DNA from: Blastomyces gilchristii SLH14081
Lineage: Eukaryota; Ascomycota; Eurotiomycetes; Onygenales; Ajellomycetaceae
Length of the DNA: 64,000 nucleotides
Direction of reading: 5' to 3'
Assembly: GCF_000003855.2 (NCBI RefSeq)
Contig: NW_003101680.1
Span: 2,919,186-2,983,185, forward strand
Shown here: one piece after another, positions 23,553 through 35,935 of the stretch
Layout of the letters: each line of letters begins with the position of its first letter
Position numbering within the stretch: the stretch's first letter is position 1
Notes under the pieces: model-generated
Database searches by the model: none
What the model was told of the DNA's origin: nothing
Seen by the model: only the letters and a program-made list of their open reading frames with translations
Position numbers and translations under genes: made by a program

Positions 23553-23750
23553 TTGTATAAATTGCATCTGTGCATCCCGGAGAATGCTTTGAAAAAGGTG
23601 AGAGAGGGAACAGCAGTTGCAGATGCAGTAGAAACAGCAGTTACAGACACAGTAGTAGCAGTTGCAGATACAACAGTTACAGACATAGAATCAAGATTGA
23701 AAGAGATCAGTCATGCATATGCAAAAGCTAACAAGTTACTCCTGAACTGA
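23553..23750 (+). pseudogene. Gypsy-F integrase C-terminal linker with A/V/T repeats
   Basis: An open 65-residue fragment after the integrase core. It begins LYKLHLCIPENALKK, resembling the f.LlYG..pr.P.d block that follows Gypsy integrase cores. The middle is encoded by an internal minisatellite of gca/gtt/aca units at about 23612-23690, giving alternating A, V, T, D and E. Then comes HAYAKANKLLLN, an amphipathic segment usual in this linker. Confidence 0.6.
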
Positions 23751-23789
23751 GCAATTCAATCAAAAAGAATATAAGACTCACTAGTTAAG

Positions 23790-23990
23790 AAATTGAGTCT
23801 CAAGATAGAAACATGAGTTCTTATATACAATGAGAGTTCTGAGAAGTTTCAATCTAGATGGTTTGAGTCATATAAAATACTCAAATCACACTCTCTGAGA
23901 ACATACACATTGAAAGAATCAGAGAAACAGATCTTATACAACTTAATAAATAATTCACAACTTATAGAAGTAAAGATGTAAGACTTAAGC
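23790..23990 (+). pseudogene. Gypsy-F GPY/F module
   Basis: The translation contains KFQSRWFESYKILK, then LRTYTLKESEKQILYNLIN and QLIE. This matches the GPY/F module (Kf.pkWfGPYkVlk...GtY.L.ep.G..l..lingnrL). Stops interrupt it. Confidence 0.7.
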
Positions 23991-23999
23991 AGATTATAA

Positions 24000-26762
24000 T
24001 TATCTACAGCACTATTATCAGTATTGAAAAAGAAGAGACTTATAATTAAAAAGTCTCACAAAGTAAGAGAAATTATAGATACTTACAAATCAGATGATCT
24101 CACTTATTCTGATCTTTTCACAATTATAAGAAAAGAATGAGAAGAAATGAAGAAATCAGATGAATATCACACTTCAATAAGTGATGAGACTGTAGTCAGT
24201 CATACAATAATATACTGCAGATAGTGAGTATAATACAGCAAAGAGCAGTCTCAAAGCAGCAGACTTGTATGTGAATCAGATCATAGGAGAAAAAGAAATT
24301 CAGAGTTGAATTTAACTGTTTATATCAGTTCAATTACAGAGATCACAGAGAATAAACTATCTGAAACATTCATGAATATATGAGATCAAGTCATCTTGAC
24401 CTCTGAGAACACTCAGAGATCAGATAAGATTAGTTTCAATGAACTATTCACTGTAGTGATCTGAGTAGGTAAAGAGAGACAGTATAATATATAAGACAGA
24501 ATCACAAAAGATGAAAGCTGCTGAACCTAGTTATCAAACACTGTACTATATAGAGATCATATAAGAGTAGTGACTAGCAGATAAAGCAAAAGCATAAGAA
24601 AAGAAAAATAAATTAGTCATCAATTATAAGAGTTGACTGTAAAAGACAAATGTTATTATACACATCTCATTCATTTTTATACATCACATGTTTAATCTAT
24701 TTTCAACATCACATCATCTGAAAAACATCAAAAATAAAGAAAATCTCAAAACTCAAGATTCATAAGAGATTTGAGAGTCATAAGCCACTCTCATAACAAC
24801 ACTGTACATGTCTTCAATTTCTCTATCACTCTGTATACAACATTAATATCATTTATTGCAAGATTGGCTGAAATACTAATATAGAAATGTGTACATGTAC
24901 ATGTAGAAAAATTAAAGAAGAGTGCAGAATCTGCAGAATCAGAAGTCAGAGCAGAGAGAGTGAAGATGAAAGAAATAGAAGAAGAAGAAGATACAGAATC
25001 AGATAAATAATAGTGAGAGTCACTCAGAGCTGAATACTTACAATTCAGTGTATGTACAATCTTCTCTGCAGAAGAGGAAGAGAAAGCAATAAGAGAAGCT
25101 TGAGAGTGAAAGAGAGTAGTCTCAGTGATATTATCATCTTCAATTAGAATAATCTCTGACACTGAAGTAACTAAGAATCATTATTAGTATATAAAAATCA
25201 CAAAATCAGAGATGAGAATAGTTATTAAATGAACACTCACTGATCTTGAAGTTGTACACATAATTACAACATGCACAACGCTTCTCAGAAAGAGAGAGAA
25301 AGACACAGAGAAATACAGAAAGCAGAACACAGTGTGTGAATAACTCATTCTCACAATGACATCTCAGACAAGATGTATAAGTCTCACACTTATAAATGTA
25401 AAAGAGTATAACATCTGTGTTTCTGTTTCTGAAAACACAGATATCTTTTGCCTGTACTATGAAGTTGAATAATAGATATCAGAGAATAGGCTGATACAGA
25501 TCTATTATTCTGAAGAAATTCATCAGAGTAGATGTTTTCATAATATTGAATTTTACAGTTGTGAAAAGCTTCTTGATATCTGTGAATGTCATGACTTTAT
25601 ACACAGTAAAACTCATAACAATTTCTTCTAAAAATAGAAAAATCAGTATCAGAAAGAAAGATGAAAAAGAAAAAGACTTATAATCTTAATACTGTTAAGA
25701 GAGAAAGTGATTCTCTGATATAAATGAACAATTATTCTATTATAAATATTTAAAATGAATATAATAATCAGCATCTGTGACTGAGCTTCAGATAGTCATA
25801 TTATATACAGTCTTCATATAATAAATTATTCTGAGAGTCAGTAAGAAGAGTGAAAGTGTATATACTGAGAAATATAGTTTATTAAGTCTATATAACATCT
25901 TCTTGAAATAGAGAGAGCTGATAATGAAAGCAGAGACAGTAAAACCAGAAGTAGCAGAAGTAAGAGTCACAGAAACAGAGATAGTGAGAGTGAGAGAGTC
26001 AGACACAGAAACAGATGTAGAAGATTGAGAGAGAGTAGCAGAGAAAGAAATAGAGAGAGTAAGAGAGAATATGAAAGATCTGACTATACATGATATAGAC
26101 AATTTCTTTATTATCATATTCTTCAAGTTCTTAATTAATAATTCAATATTGAGTTCACTATTATCAGTGAATATAGATCTGTCAACACATGAAGATTCTA
26201 TATAAATAAAAACAAACATATCAGTATCTGTATTCATGTAAAATCATGTCAGAAAACACAATCAGAAACCTGCTGAGAAGGAAATAGTCAAGAATGTATA
26301 AGAAGATGAAGAAGATATATCATTCATAATAGTACATTCTGACAATTGTTAGAAGATAAACAAGTTCTGATCATATTTCACAACATATTATACTTACTGC
26401 TAATAAACTGCCTGATATGAGTACTACAATGACACTTGTTATGAGAATGAAAAGTCATTGCCAGAAACATGTACAATGTGATAGACAGACAGATAGAAAG
26501 AGTTGAATAGAAGAGAAGATAGAAATCTTGAATGATGATGATGTTTGATAATGACAATGATGAAGAAGATGATTGAAGAATGAGAAAAGTTAGTGAATGA
26601 GAGATGTAATATAGTGAAAGTTTCTTTGTAAGAGTGTACACAGAATACTAGCTGAATCAGAAATAGGTCACAAGATCATGAATGCTAGTGACGCGCTAAT
26701 CCGCATGAAGCTAGAATAGATATCATGATTATGTGAGCGTGACTGAATCTGATGAGGGAGAA
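24000..26762. other. AT-rich sequence without an assignable gene
   Basis: This stretch should contain the 3' end of Gypsy-F. Several minus-strand ORFs are open (24791-25162, 25788-26237, 26378-26641), rich in S, T and L; on the plus strand the same DNA is E, R and V rich. None shows a recognised domain, and purine-rich low complexity may explain the openness. A related LTR fragment may extend leftward from 26960 into this region. Confidence 0.4.
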
Positions 26763-26935
26763 TGTGATTCAGAAGAATGTATGACTGTTGAATAATAATG
26801 CGGCTGCTTCTGAACTTGCTTACAAGTGTAAAGAGGGCTATAGCAGCCACTAATTAATTTAGCGTATGATATTACAATATATAAGAAGCCGGCGTATGCC
26901 TGTAATCGTACGCTGGCAAGCAACCTTTGAATCAC
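26763..26935 (-). mobile_element. CGTACG-rich short element, copy 3
   Basis: About 173 bp, homologous to 5254-5435 in reverse orientation and close to copy 2. About half of the CpG sites are lost. It is followed immediately by the start of an LTR of the element D family (26936-26960), so it again sits inside an LTR. Confidence 0.75.
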
Positions 26936-26960
26936 AATTGATCGGGCGCAGCCCGCCACA
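26936..26960 (-). repeat. LTR start fragment, element D family
   Basis: The reverse complement starts TGTGGCGGGCTGCGCCCGAT, identical to the first 20 bases of the 5' LTR of element D at 42173. It is unmutated and contains a small palindrome (GGGC-tgc-GCCC). LINE1 sequence starts directly at 26961. Confidence 0.8.
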
Positions 26961-27895
26961 AGTCTCTTATTTATTTTCATTAATTAACTTAGAAAATGAA
27001 CTGAATTGAAATAGATTTCTTGATTGAAATGAGAATAATTCTTTAAAGAAAATACTCTCTCAACTGTACAGATTATATTCACTAATTAAAAATTAATTTT
27101 CTTTATTAAATATTGAGAAAATTGATCATGAGAAGATATCTCTCTGAAGAGAAAAGCTGAAATCTCTTATAAACTTATAAATAAGTGAACTATTTAAAGA
27201 GAGAGAATATAAACAGCATTTAAAGAAAATCTCTATAATTAATATAAAAAACTCTATTCTGATTTACTCAGATAACTTGAAAAATAAGAGTTTAAACAGA
27301 TTAGATACAGATATTACTTATACTGAAGATAGTATTAATTTCATCTTAGATTTCTGAAATTTAAGCTGTGAATCTGAAGTCTTTAATACTGAACTATTTA
27401 TAATAGTAAAAGCTTTCAAACTTATTAAGATAAAATCTTATAAAAGAGAAAATAGCTTGAAAGAGATATGAATATTGTCTAATAGTTAAGCTGCTTTGAA
27501 AAGACTTAAAAATAGTCAGATTTTTAATAATTAAATAAATCTTAAACTGATTTTAAATTCTATTATAAAAATTTAAAAGAGAAGAATATTAAAACTGATA
27601 AGTTATCTACACTAAATTTCTGTTTATATGAATATTTATCATAATGAATTGACTGATTTAGTAGTAAAAAAGAGTTCAGAATTAAGCAGATCTATTTAAA
27701 AAACAGTATTCTAATCTTTTATAAAGAGAAAGATAAAAGAATCTTATTTAAATAAGTAAAATAAAAGTTAATAAAAATAAAAGAAGAGTATATATTATTC
27801 AAGATTTAAGATAAAACTTAAGTGAAAATCTTATTTAATTAAATATAAAAAGAAAATATTCTCATCTATAATTCAGTTGAAACTAGAATATAATT
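26961..27895 (+). mobile_element. LINE1 segment 1 (RNase H region)
   Basis: Matches LINE2 from about 34331 to 35268 at high identity, with more C-to-T changes. It is broken at 27895 by LINE2 and resumes at 35948. Its start coincides with an LTR edge at 26960, so it was either cut there by an LTR element or is 5'-truncated. Confidence 0.88.
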
Positions 27896-27989
27896 CCCCT
27901 GTTCTCCCCTACCACATCACAACCCCGGGCCAAATTGCCATACAAATTGTAAGTGAAAAGACCTAGTCATATGCGTCAATCTTCTCGAT

Positions 27990-28330
27990 TTTGGAAGATC
28001 CCTGATCTGTAATTGTGGAGATATCTGAGGAGTGACATCTGCAAAAACCCTGTCCATCTTTGATGTTCCAAAACATCAACGCCAAGTCCCACCCTCGTAC
28101 CGCCCTTCTCAATCTGGCCCATCCCCGGCAGAAAAATACAAAAAAATACCTCGGCAATAATATCAAGCACATAATCAACAGACACTTCTGAAGTGCAACC
28201 TCCGCAAATACTCTGTCTGTCTTCAGTGTATCTAGACATCAACGCCAAGTCTCACCCTTGTACCGCCCCTCTCAATCTGGCTCATCCCCGGCAGAATAAT
28301 ACAAAAAGATACCTTGACAACAGTACTCAA
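27990..28330 (+). repeat. 163-bp tandem repeat in the LINE2 leader
   Basis: Two units about 163 bp apart; acatcaacgccaagt occurs at 28073 and 28236, followed in both by cccac/ctcac, tcgtaccgccc or ttgtaccgccc, tcaatctgg and ccccggcagaa. CpG and CC/GG are retained, unlike the rest of LINE2. Repeated leader monomers often carry LINE promoter activity; that role is inference. Confidence 0.8.
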
Positions 28331-28376
28331 TACATAATCAGCGGACAACAAGTCAACAGAACAAGTCAACAGCACA

Positions 28377-28882
28377 TAGACTGGCCGCCGGGACCATGAA
28401 TTTCACGTTTGGTCCCATTTGGTCTGGTCCCATACATTTCTTGGCGTGAATCCCGCTGGGACTGGCTATCAAAAAAACATGTAAAGTGACTATATATCAG
28501 ATCTTAAAATGAAACCATAACTTGAAAAAAATGAGAAAGTGGTCTCATTTGATCTCATTTAGTTCCATTCTTGACATAAAGTTACTATTTTTAGACATTT
28601 TAAGGTTTTTTTTAGACTATTTTTAATTTTTTAAAAAGTAACACTTTTTGATAATGCTCAAATGAGATTTAAAGTCATTTAAAGCAATAAAAATAATTTA
28701 AATTGAGAAGTGGAAATCATGGTCTCATTTGGAAAATGTGACAAGAGTAGACAGTAAGTTCCACTGGGACAGTATGAAACTACTATCTAATGTTAAAACT
28801 GTGTAATGGGATCAGTCGAATTGGTAATGAGACTATCAAAAAATCTGGTTCTGGTCTCAGACACGGTCACACGGTCAGTCTA
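28377..28882 (+). mobile_element. 506-bp hAT-type MITE, copy 2 (least mutated)
   Basis: Same termini and exact length as the copy at 22675. The 8-bp duplication is acagcaca (28369-28376 and 28883-28890). Of the three full copies it keeps the most CpG at its ends (gactggccgccgggacc). It is inserted in the LINE2 leader. Confidence 0.95.
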
Positions 28883-28890
28883 ACAGCACA

Positions 28891-29790
28891 TCAACAACTA
28901 TAAATTCAGTATATCTCAAGGTCTGATTGAGCCTTTGATCCCTGCACAGTGAGATATATTAAATCTAGTTTTAATATCTCAATATTCAATAGATTCTGCA
29001 AGGGATTGAGAATAGCAACACTAGATTTCTATTGAATTTGAGAATTAACTCTATATTAATATAATCATTGACAAAGTCTTCTATTTTCAGATATAAATAA
29101 TCAGTTCCTCTACATCTCACTGACAATATTTATATTATTATATAGAAACAGACTTATATTCTCTATAATATCAAGACTCTGAAGAGAGAAAGTCTTGATA
29201 GAGAGTATACAGTAGTGTATATCTTAGCAGTTTCTATCTTATTCTTCTGCAGCAGTTAATACAAAAAAAAAGATCTTAGAAATAGTTTTTTACTTCTCTT
29301 GAAAAAGTAAGGTGTTTTTCTCTGGATTTTACACAATATTCTTACAAAGAATTAAAAACAGAGTTGTTTTCTGTCATAATTTCATATTCTTTTAAGTAAG
29401 AATTACTTTTTCAGTAGCTGAAGAGCTTTCATTAATACTTAATTCTCTTTTACACTCTTTATTAACTGATTTGAGTTGCACACTTGTTGTGTGAGGAGAA
29501 TTGAATGATTTAGAATAAAATTGAATAGTTTTAATCAATTTCTCTGCAAAAAATTGACTTATTTTTTGTCAGTTTTTCTCTTAAAAACTGTCATATTATC
29601 TGATTTATTATCAATTGATATCATACTTTTCCTCACTGTATCTCAAGAAAGAGTTTGTAAAGATTTTATTGATTTATCTTAAAAATCAATTTTAGTTTAT
29701 TAGATTCTCTTTAAAAATCTAATCTAGTTACTGAACTAGTGTGAAAAAAAATCAGATATTTTATACATAAAAGTCTTTCATTCTTCTTTT
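28891..29790 (+). other. LINE2 5' leader, second part
   Basis: AT-rich leader between the MITE and the 53-bp repeats. No open frame or known motif is visible. Confidence 0.6.
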
Positions 29791-29978
29791 GAAACAGTCT
29801 GACCAACTTTTCAATTGAAAATAGACTAATAAACCTCTTAACTGAAACAGTCTGATCAACTTTTCATTTGAAAATAGATTAATAAATCTCTCAACTGAAA
29901 CAGTCTGACCAACTTTTCATTTGAAAATAGACTGATAAATCTCTCAATTGAAACAGTCTGATCAACTTTTCATTCAGT
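29791..29978 (+). repeat. 53-bp tandem repeat upstream of LINE2 ORF1
   Basis: The phrase gaaacagtctgac/tcaactttt recurs at 29791, 29844, 29897 and 29950, a strict 53-bp period, about 3.5 units. It ends just before the ORF1 start codon at 29986. Confidence 0.9.
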
Positions 29979-29985
29979 GAGTAAA

Positions 29986-31320
29986 ATGAGTTGAAGAGTA
30001 CACTCAGTTAATGTGAAAAAAGATGTTTTCCCAGATGCTGTTTCTGAGATTGAAATTCTAAAGAGAAGAAAGAAGGAAGAAATAGAGAAATAACAAGTTC
30101 TTGAAATACAGAAACTGGAAAAAGCAAGCAAAATTCTTGAAAAATAGTGTCTGAGTGAGAAGAATGAAGAAGTTCTGTTAATTCTTCATACTCAGGCTAG
30201 ACAACTACAAGAAGTGATCAAGTTCAAACTTGGAATTTCAAACACAATTCAAAAAACATTGCAATCTTCTAGTACAGTCACTGACTCTTTTTCATCTTCT
30301 ACTTCTTCACCTTCTTCTTCAAATCAGAAGAAAATATATGCTCAAGTAGCAGAATCTGCTGTCTCTAAATCTGTTAGTTTAAAACCTGCTCAAAATTCTG
30401 AGAAAACTGAGAAGAATATTACTTAGACTTCTGTTCACAGAAAGAAAAAAAAAGAAATGCAGAAAGAGAAGAGCTTTCAAATCTTCAGAAATAGAAGACT
30501 TATTCTCAAAGTCTTAAATCAGAAGATCTTGCAAAAAAACAAGCTAAACTCAAATCTCATTTTCAGAATGAGAAATGAAATTAATCAGCATTTCTTTTCT
30601 CAGTTAATGACTGATATTGAAGTTCAAAAATCAGTTATAGCTTTAATTGAGTTATCTTTCTTTGAAAATTCTATTATTCTAACTACAATACCTGAATTAA
30701 GTGCAGAATTCCTCATTCAGAATGAGAATCTCTGAAAATCAGTAATAGAATCTCTACTGAATACAATAATTCTATCTGAGAGAGATGAAAAGTGAGACAA
30801 ATTCATTCTTCATGATATTTCAGTTGAAATTTTTGACTGTGAGAAAGAAATACTACTTCTCAAAAATGAATTAGAAGAATATAATTCTATTCAACTGAGA
30901 AAAGAGTCTGTATAACTTAATTCAATTGAGTTCAGACAGAGTAGAAGAAATGCCTCTGTTTTAGTATATATAAAGAGACTTGAACAATCAAGAATCTCTC
31001 AAGTAAGAGTAACAGATTTGAAAATGAGAGTTCATGAATACAATGACTCAAGAATGAATCTCAAAGCTCAAACACAGTGTTCAAACTGTCAAAGATATGA
31101 ACACTTTGTAATCTCTTGTTTCAGAGACTCAAAATGTGCATTCTGTGCTAGAGATCACAAAACTAGTGAGCATAAATATGAAACATGCTTAAAAAGAGAT
31201 GAAATATATTAATATACTCTGCTTAAGTGCTTCAATTGCAAAGAAAAACATGCATCTAGCTCAAAAGAATGTGTATTTACTTCAAGAACTCAGAAGAACT
31301 GGAGAAAAGATGAAGCTTAA
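29986..31320 (+). pseudogene. LINE2 ORF1 (gag-like RNA-binding protein), degenerate
   Basis: Starts ATGAGTTGA, a stop at codon 3 where TGG would fit. Open pieces at 30214-30426, 30457-30735 and 31018-31212. The N-terminal half is K/E rich (coiled-coil-like), followed by an S/T-rich linker. The C-terminal third (31075-31275) contains three cysteine knuckles: CSNCQRYEHFVISC, then CAFCARDH, then CFNCKEKH...C. This is the usual CCHC triplet of LINE gag proteins, which coat the RNA. Tryptophan-to-TGA and other stops break the frame throughout. Confidence 0.85.
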
Positions 31321-31605
31321 AGTGAATCTAAAACTGAACAGAAAAGTCAAGCTAGTAAATCTACAACTACAAGCTTAAAAAGAAGAAACTCTTAACTGTC
31401 TAGATCTTCAAACTTCAATTCTCTAGCTAAATGTAAGCAGAATTTGAATTCTCAAACATCTGTTAAGATTAGAGAATTGAGAAATGACTATGATAATAAA
31501 CTAGATAGAATGCAAGCAGTTGAGATTCCTGCTTTTTAAAATAGTTATAATCTACTATTTAGTGATAGTGATTAAATTCTACTCTATCTTTATTCTCTTT
31601 TAGTA

Positions 31606-34600
31606 TGAATGTACAACAAAAACAATAAAAAAAGTTTAAAAACTCTTTAAAAATCACATTTATTCAAAATAATGTGAATAGAAACTCAAATTGCATTTAT
31701 TCTTGTCTTCAGATTGCATTTGAATAAAAAGTTAACTTTGTACTTCTTCAAGAATCAAACTTTGATACTGAGTAAAAGTACATCATTTCTCATTCAAGCT
31801 ATTACTACTTTCTTTCTGAAAAATCTGAGATAAAATCAAGAGTAGTGATCTATGAGAGAAAAAGATCAAGATATCAATTTAATTTGAGATTTGATATCAT
31901 ATCTGACTCTGATATTCTAGTGAGTGATATTATAGATAAAGAGAATGAGTTTGACACTATTCAACTTATAAATATCTATAATGAAAAGTCATTAAAAGAA
32001 AACAACAATATCTGGACAATTGATAGAGGATTTTTGAATATAACTCTCTTAAAAAACTCTATAATTGCAGGAGACTTCAATGCACATCATCTCTGATGAA
32101 ACTCAGAGTGCACAAGAGCAGTAAGAGCAGATAAACTGGTTGAATGAACTTTTAAGTGTTCAATAGATTTAGTTAATAAGTCTGATTAACAAACATTCTT
32201 TAGAAAAGGCATGAAACAGAAATCTATTATAGATCTAACTTTCATGTCACAAAAATCTAATTGAAAAAAGACTTATAAACTGGTTTATTGATTCAAATGA
32301 AACCTCAGGATCAGATCATGAGATCATTCAATTTGATATTAAACTGAGTGAAAAATAAAGAAGTGAAAATCCTCTTCTCTCTAATCAGTATAACTTTGAA
32401 AAAGCTGATTGAAAAGCAGTTGAAGAAAGAGTAAAACAGCTGAAATCTGAAAGACAGAGTGAGCTCTATTGAAATCAAAGTCAAGATATCTCAAATGAAA
32501 TGCTTGAGAATAGAGTAAAGCTGATTACATCTATTCTTCTAACAAGTATTGAAGAAAATATTTCAAAGAAAAAGTCTTCTGAGTATTTTAAATCTTGATG
32601 AGATGAGAATATCATCTCTAAAAGAAAACAATTAGTCACTGCTAAGAGAGAGTGAAAGAATAACTTAATATCTGATGAAGAGTTCAAAGCTATTTGAAAT
32701 GAATATTTTTCAGATATTAAAAAAGCCAAAACAGATTGCTGGAACAAATTTCTTGAAGAAGCACAAGAAAAAGAAGTTTTTAAAGCCTTCAACTATACTA
32801 AAACAAGAAGTGTAGCAAAGCTTCCAACCTTAGAATATGAATTTCAGAATGAATTGTATACAGCAAACTTCTTTGAGAAAAAATGTCAAGCTTTTATAAG
32901 AATTCTCTTTCAAAACTCATCACATTTAGAAGAGAAGAATATGTCATTTCATGAATATATTGATGAAAATAACTGAGGAATGATCTGAGCTTACATGTGA
33001 TGAACTAGAGTCAAGCAATATTCTCAAAGTTCAATTAAAAACTGCTGCAGGGCCTGATTCAATTAATCACTTGATTATTTAAAAATATATATTTCTACAT
33101 GAAGAATGAATATTTTGAACTCTTTTTTAAATCTCTTAAAAAATGATTATTACTCTGAATACTGAAGAGAAGCTACTGAAGTAGTCCTTGTAAAATTTAA
33201 TAGAAAAGCTTCAATTTCTAAGTTATATAGAGTAATATCTCTGTTGAACTGTTTGAGAAAAATTCTAGAAAAGATAATAGCTACTAGATTATCTTTTATA
33301 AGCTCTATTAGTGATTCTCTTCTATTTAATGAATAAATGAGAGATAGAAAACAATGTTCTACAATTGATACTGTTCTCTCAGTTATTCATGATATTCAAG
33401 TAGCAAAGCATGAAGACCTGGTCTCAACTGTAGTTTTTATTGATATAAAAGGTACATTTGATCATATTTCAAAGTCTAAGATAATTCAAACTTTGAAGAT
33501 GTTAAAACTGTCACTTTCTCTAATAAAATGAGTTAATTATTTCATGTCTAAAAGAATTATACAACTATTCTTTAATGGAAGAAAACAAGATAAAACTGAG
33601 ATAAAAATAGAAGTATCACAAGAATCATTAATCTCACCTGTTTTATTTGTAATATACACTGCATATCTATTCAAGAATAGAGAGATGAAAATAGTGAGAT
33701 CTTCAAGTTATATAGATGATATTGATCTACTCTACAGTTCAAAGACAATCAAAGAGAATTTAGAAGTGATTGAGAAAGCAGTAAAGAAAATCTTTGTTAG
33801 AGCAGATATCAATCTAATTCAATTTGATATGAATAAAACTGAGTTAATTCACTTTTTTCTCAGATTTAATGAGAAAAAACTAAGTCTAACTCTTTTGAAT
33901 AAAGAGATTAAACTCAGTTTGAATGTCAAATGACTAGAAGTATGATTAAACTTCAAGTTGAATTTTAAATATCATATTCAACAAAGAATCATCAGGGCGG
34001 AGAGACTACTGAATAGTATAATCAGACTATCAAATACTGAGAGAGGTCTATTCTTTCAGACTATGAGACAGTTATACATAGCCTGTATTATCTCAGTAGC
34101 TGATTATAAAGTTCAAGTTTGATGAAATAATCAAGATAACTTCACTGAACTCTTTCAAAGTCTATAAAACAGAGCTTTGAGAAGAATTCTGAGAGTATTT
34201 AAATCATCTTCTATTAAAGCAATGGAAATTGAAGCTTCAATTCTATCTTTCACTATTCAATTTGAAAAGGCCTGTATGAACTATGCTCTGACAGTCATGA
34301 AGATGAGCTTAAATTATATAATCGGAGAAAGAGTCTCTTCTTCATTTTCATCAGTTAACTCAGGAAATGAACTGGATTGAAATAGATTTCTTAATTGAAA
34401 TGAGAATAATGCTTTAAAGAAAATGCTCTCTCAACTGTATAGACTATGTTCACTTATTAAGAATCAATTTTCTTCATTAAATGTTGAGAAAATTGATCAT
34501 GAGAAGATATCTCTCTGAAGAGAAAAGCTTGAATCTGTCATAGACTTATAAATAAGTGAACTATCTAAAGAGAGAGAATATGAACAGTATTTGAAAAAGA

Positions 34601-35556
34601 TCTCTACAATCAATATAAAAGACTCTATTCTGATTTACTCAGATGGCTCAAAAAATGAGAATTTGAATAAATTAAACACAGACATTGCTTATACTGAAGA
34701 TAATATCAACTTTATCTCAGATTTCTGAAATTTAGACTGTGAATCTGAAGTCTTTGATACTGAACTATTTACAATAGTGAAAGCTTTCAAACTCATTGAA
34801 ATAAAATCTTATAAAAGAGGAAATAGTTTGAAAGAGATATAAATATTCTCTGATAGTCAAGCTGCTTTAAAAAGACTTAGAAATAGTCAGATTTATAATG
34901 ATCAAATGAATCTTGAACTGATTTTAAACTCTGTTTTGAAAATTTAAAAGAGAAGAACATTAAAACTGATAATTCATCTGCATTGAGTTCCTGCTTATAT
35001 GAATATTCATGACAATGAATTGGCTGACTCAGCTGTAAAAAAGAGTTCAGAATCAAGCAGATCTATTCAAAAAACAGTATTCTGATCTTTCATAAAGAGA
35101 AAGATAAAAGAATCTTGTTTAAATAAGTGAAATGAAAGCTGGCAGAAATAAAAGAAGAGTATACATTATTCAAGATTTGAGATAAAATCAAAGTGAAAAT
35201 CTTGTTTAATTAAATATAAAAAGAAAATATTCTCATCTATAATTCAGCTGAAACTAGGACATGATTATTTCAAATTCCATATACAAAGATTTGATGATAG
35301 ATTTGATTTGACAGAGTGCTCATTCTGCAATACAAATGAAAATCCTGAGTATATTGTAATGCATTGTGTATTATACAATAGTCTCAGAGTCAGATTAAAG
35401 AAGAAGTATGATTTAAATTAATTAAATATGAGGTTTTTATTCTCAACTGATATAGGAATTAAATACTTAATAGACTTTCTATCAGAAACTCAAGCAGCTA
35501 TAAGAAAATGACTGAATTCAGAAGTATCTGAATATGAAGAGATGAAAATTGATTAG
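31606..35556 (+). pseudogene. LINE2 ORF2: endonuclease, reverse transcriptase, RNase H, degenerate
   Basis: ATG at 31606. Endonuclease blocks: FIQNNVNRNSN and FVLLQES near 31650-31755, NIYNE near 31974, and GDFNAHH at 32071-32091. RT blocks: AAGPDSINHLII near 33042, FIDIKGTFDHI near 33440 (open 33337-33531), and SYIDDIDLLYS near 33706 (YIDD retained; open 33544-33933). RNase H: ILIYSDGS near 34630, SDSQAALKRL near 34850, and HDNELADSA near 35010. A C-terminal zinc-like motif CSFCN...HC lies near 35320-35363. Frame is lost many times. The YIDD motif is intact, unlike in the Gypsy elements. Confidence 0.88.
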
Positions 35557-35935
35557 ATATAGTCTGTTAAAACAGCTATACACTATCTTTTAATAATTTT
35601 ATTTTATTATAGTCTCTCTTTACTGTACTTGTTTCTTTCTGTTCTTTTATTTCTATCTATTTAATATATCTATCTTTAAGACTATGTTCTCTTTTCCTTT
35701 GTCATGATATTTTCAAATGATTTCAAAGTATCAGAAGATGTTAAAATACTGTAATTTATTAACAGTTTTTATATTCTGAGCTGGAATTTTCTGATTTTGC
35801 ATATCTGAAATTGATAAATGTATAATAGTTGACTCTATAGATATAGGAAAAACTCTGAGAACTAAAGGTTCTCAGGTAGATATTATAGTCTCTGACTGTA
35901 TACATCTATAATTAAAGAATAATAATAATAATAAA

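Larger units (their letters stand above)
18980..24000 (+). mobile_element. Gypsy-F: degenerate Ty3/Gypsy retrotransposon
   Basis: Plus-strand domains occur in Gypsy order: gag with a CCHC knuckle (19926-19967), protease (about 20235), RT (20937-21495), RNase H (21700-22170), integrase zinc module (22370-22510), integrase core split by a MITE (22620-23440) and a GPY/F-type module (23790-23990). It differs in sequence from elements B, D and G, and no chromodomain was seen. LTRs were not identified, so the true ends are uncertain. Confidence 0.78.
27896..35935 (+). mobile_element. LINE2: full-length Tad-like non-LTR retrotransposon with RNase H
   Basis: The insertion is bounded by a perfect 12-bp duplication, tagaatataatt, at 27884-27895 and 35936-35947, and ends in a (taa)n tail (35917-35935). 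It contains a GC-rich leader with 163-bp repeats, a nested MITE (28377-28882), 53-bp repeats, a gag-like ORF1 (from 29986) and an ORF2 with endonuclease, RT, RNase H and zinc-like C-terminus. Order and RNase H fit fungal Tad/I-type LINEs. Without the MITE and its duplication it is about 7.5 kb. Confidence 0.92.

Noticed and set aside
24791..26237. Serine/threonine-rich genes on the minus strand
   Set aside because: Purine-rich low complexity in AT-rich DNA explains the openness; no start context, intron or domain supports a gene.
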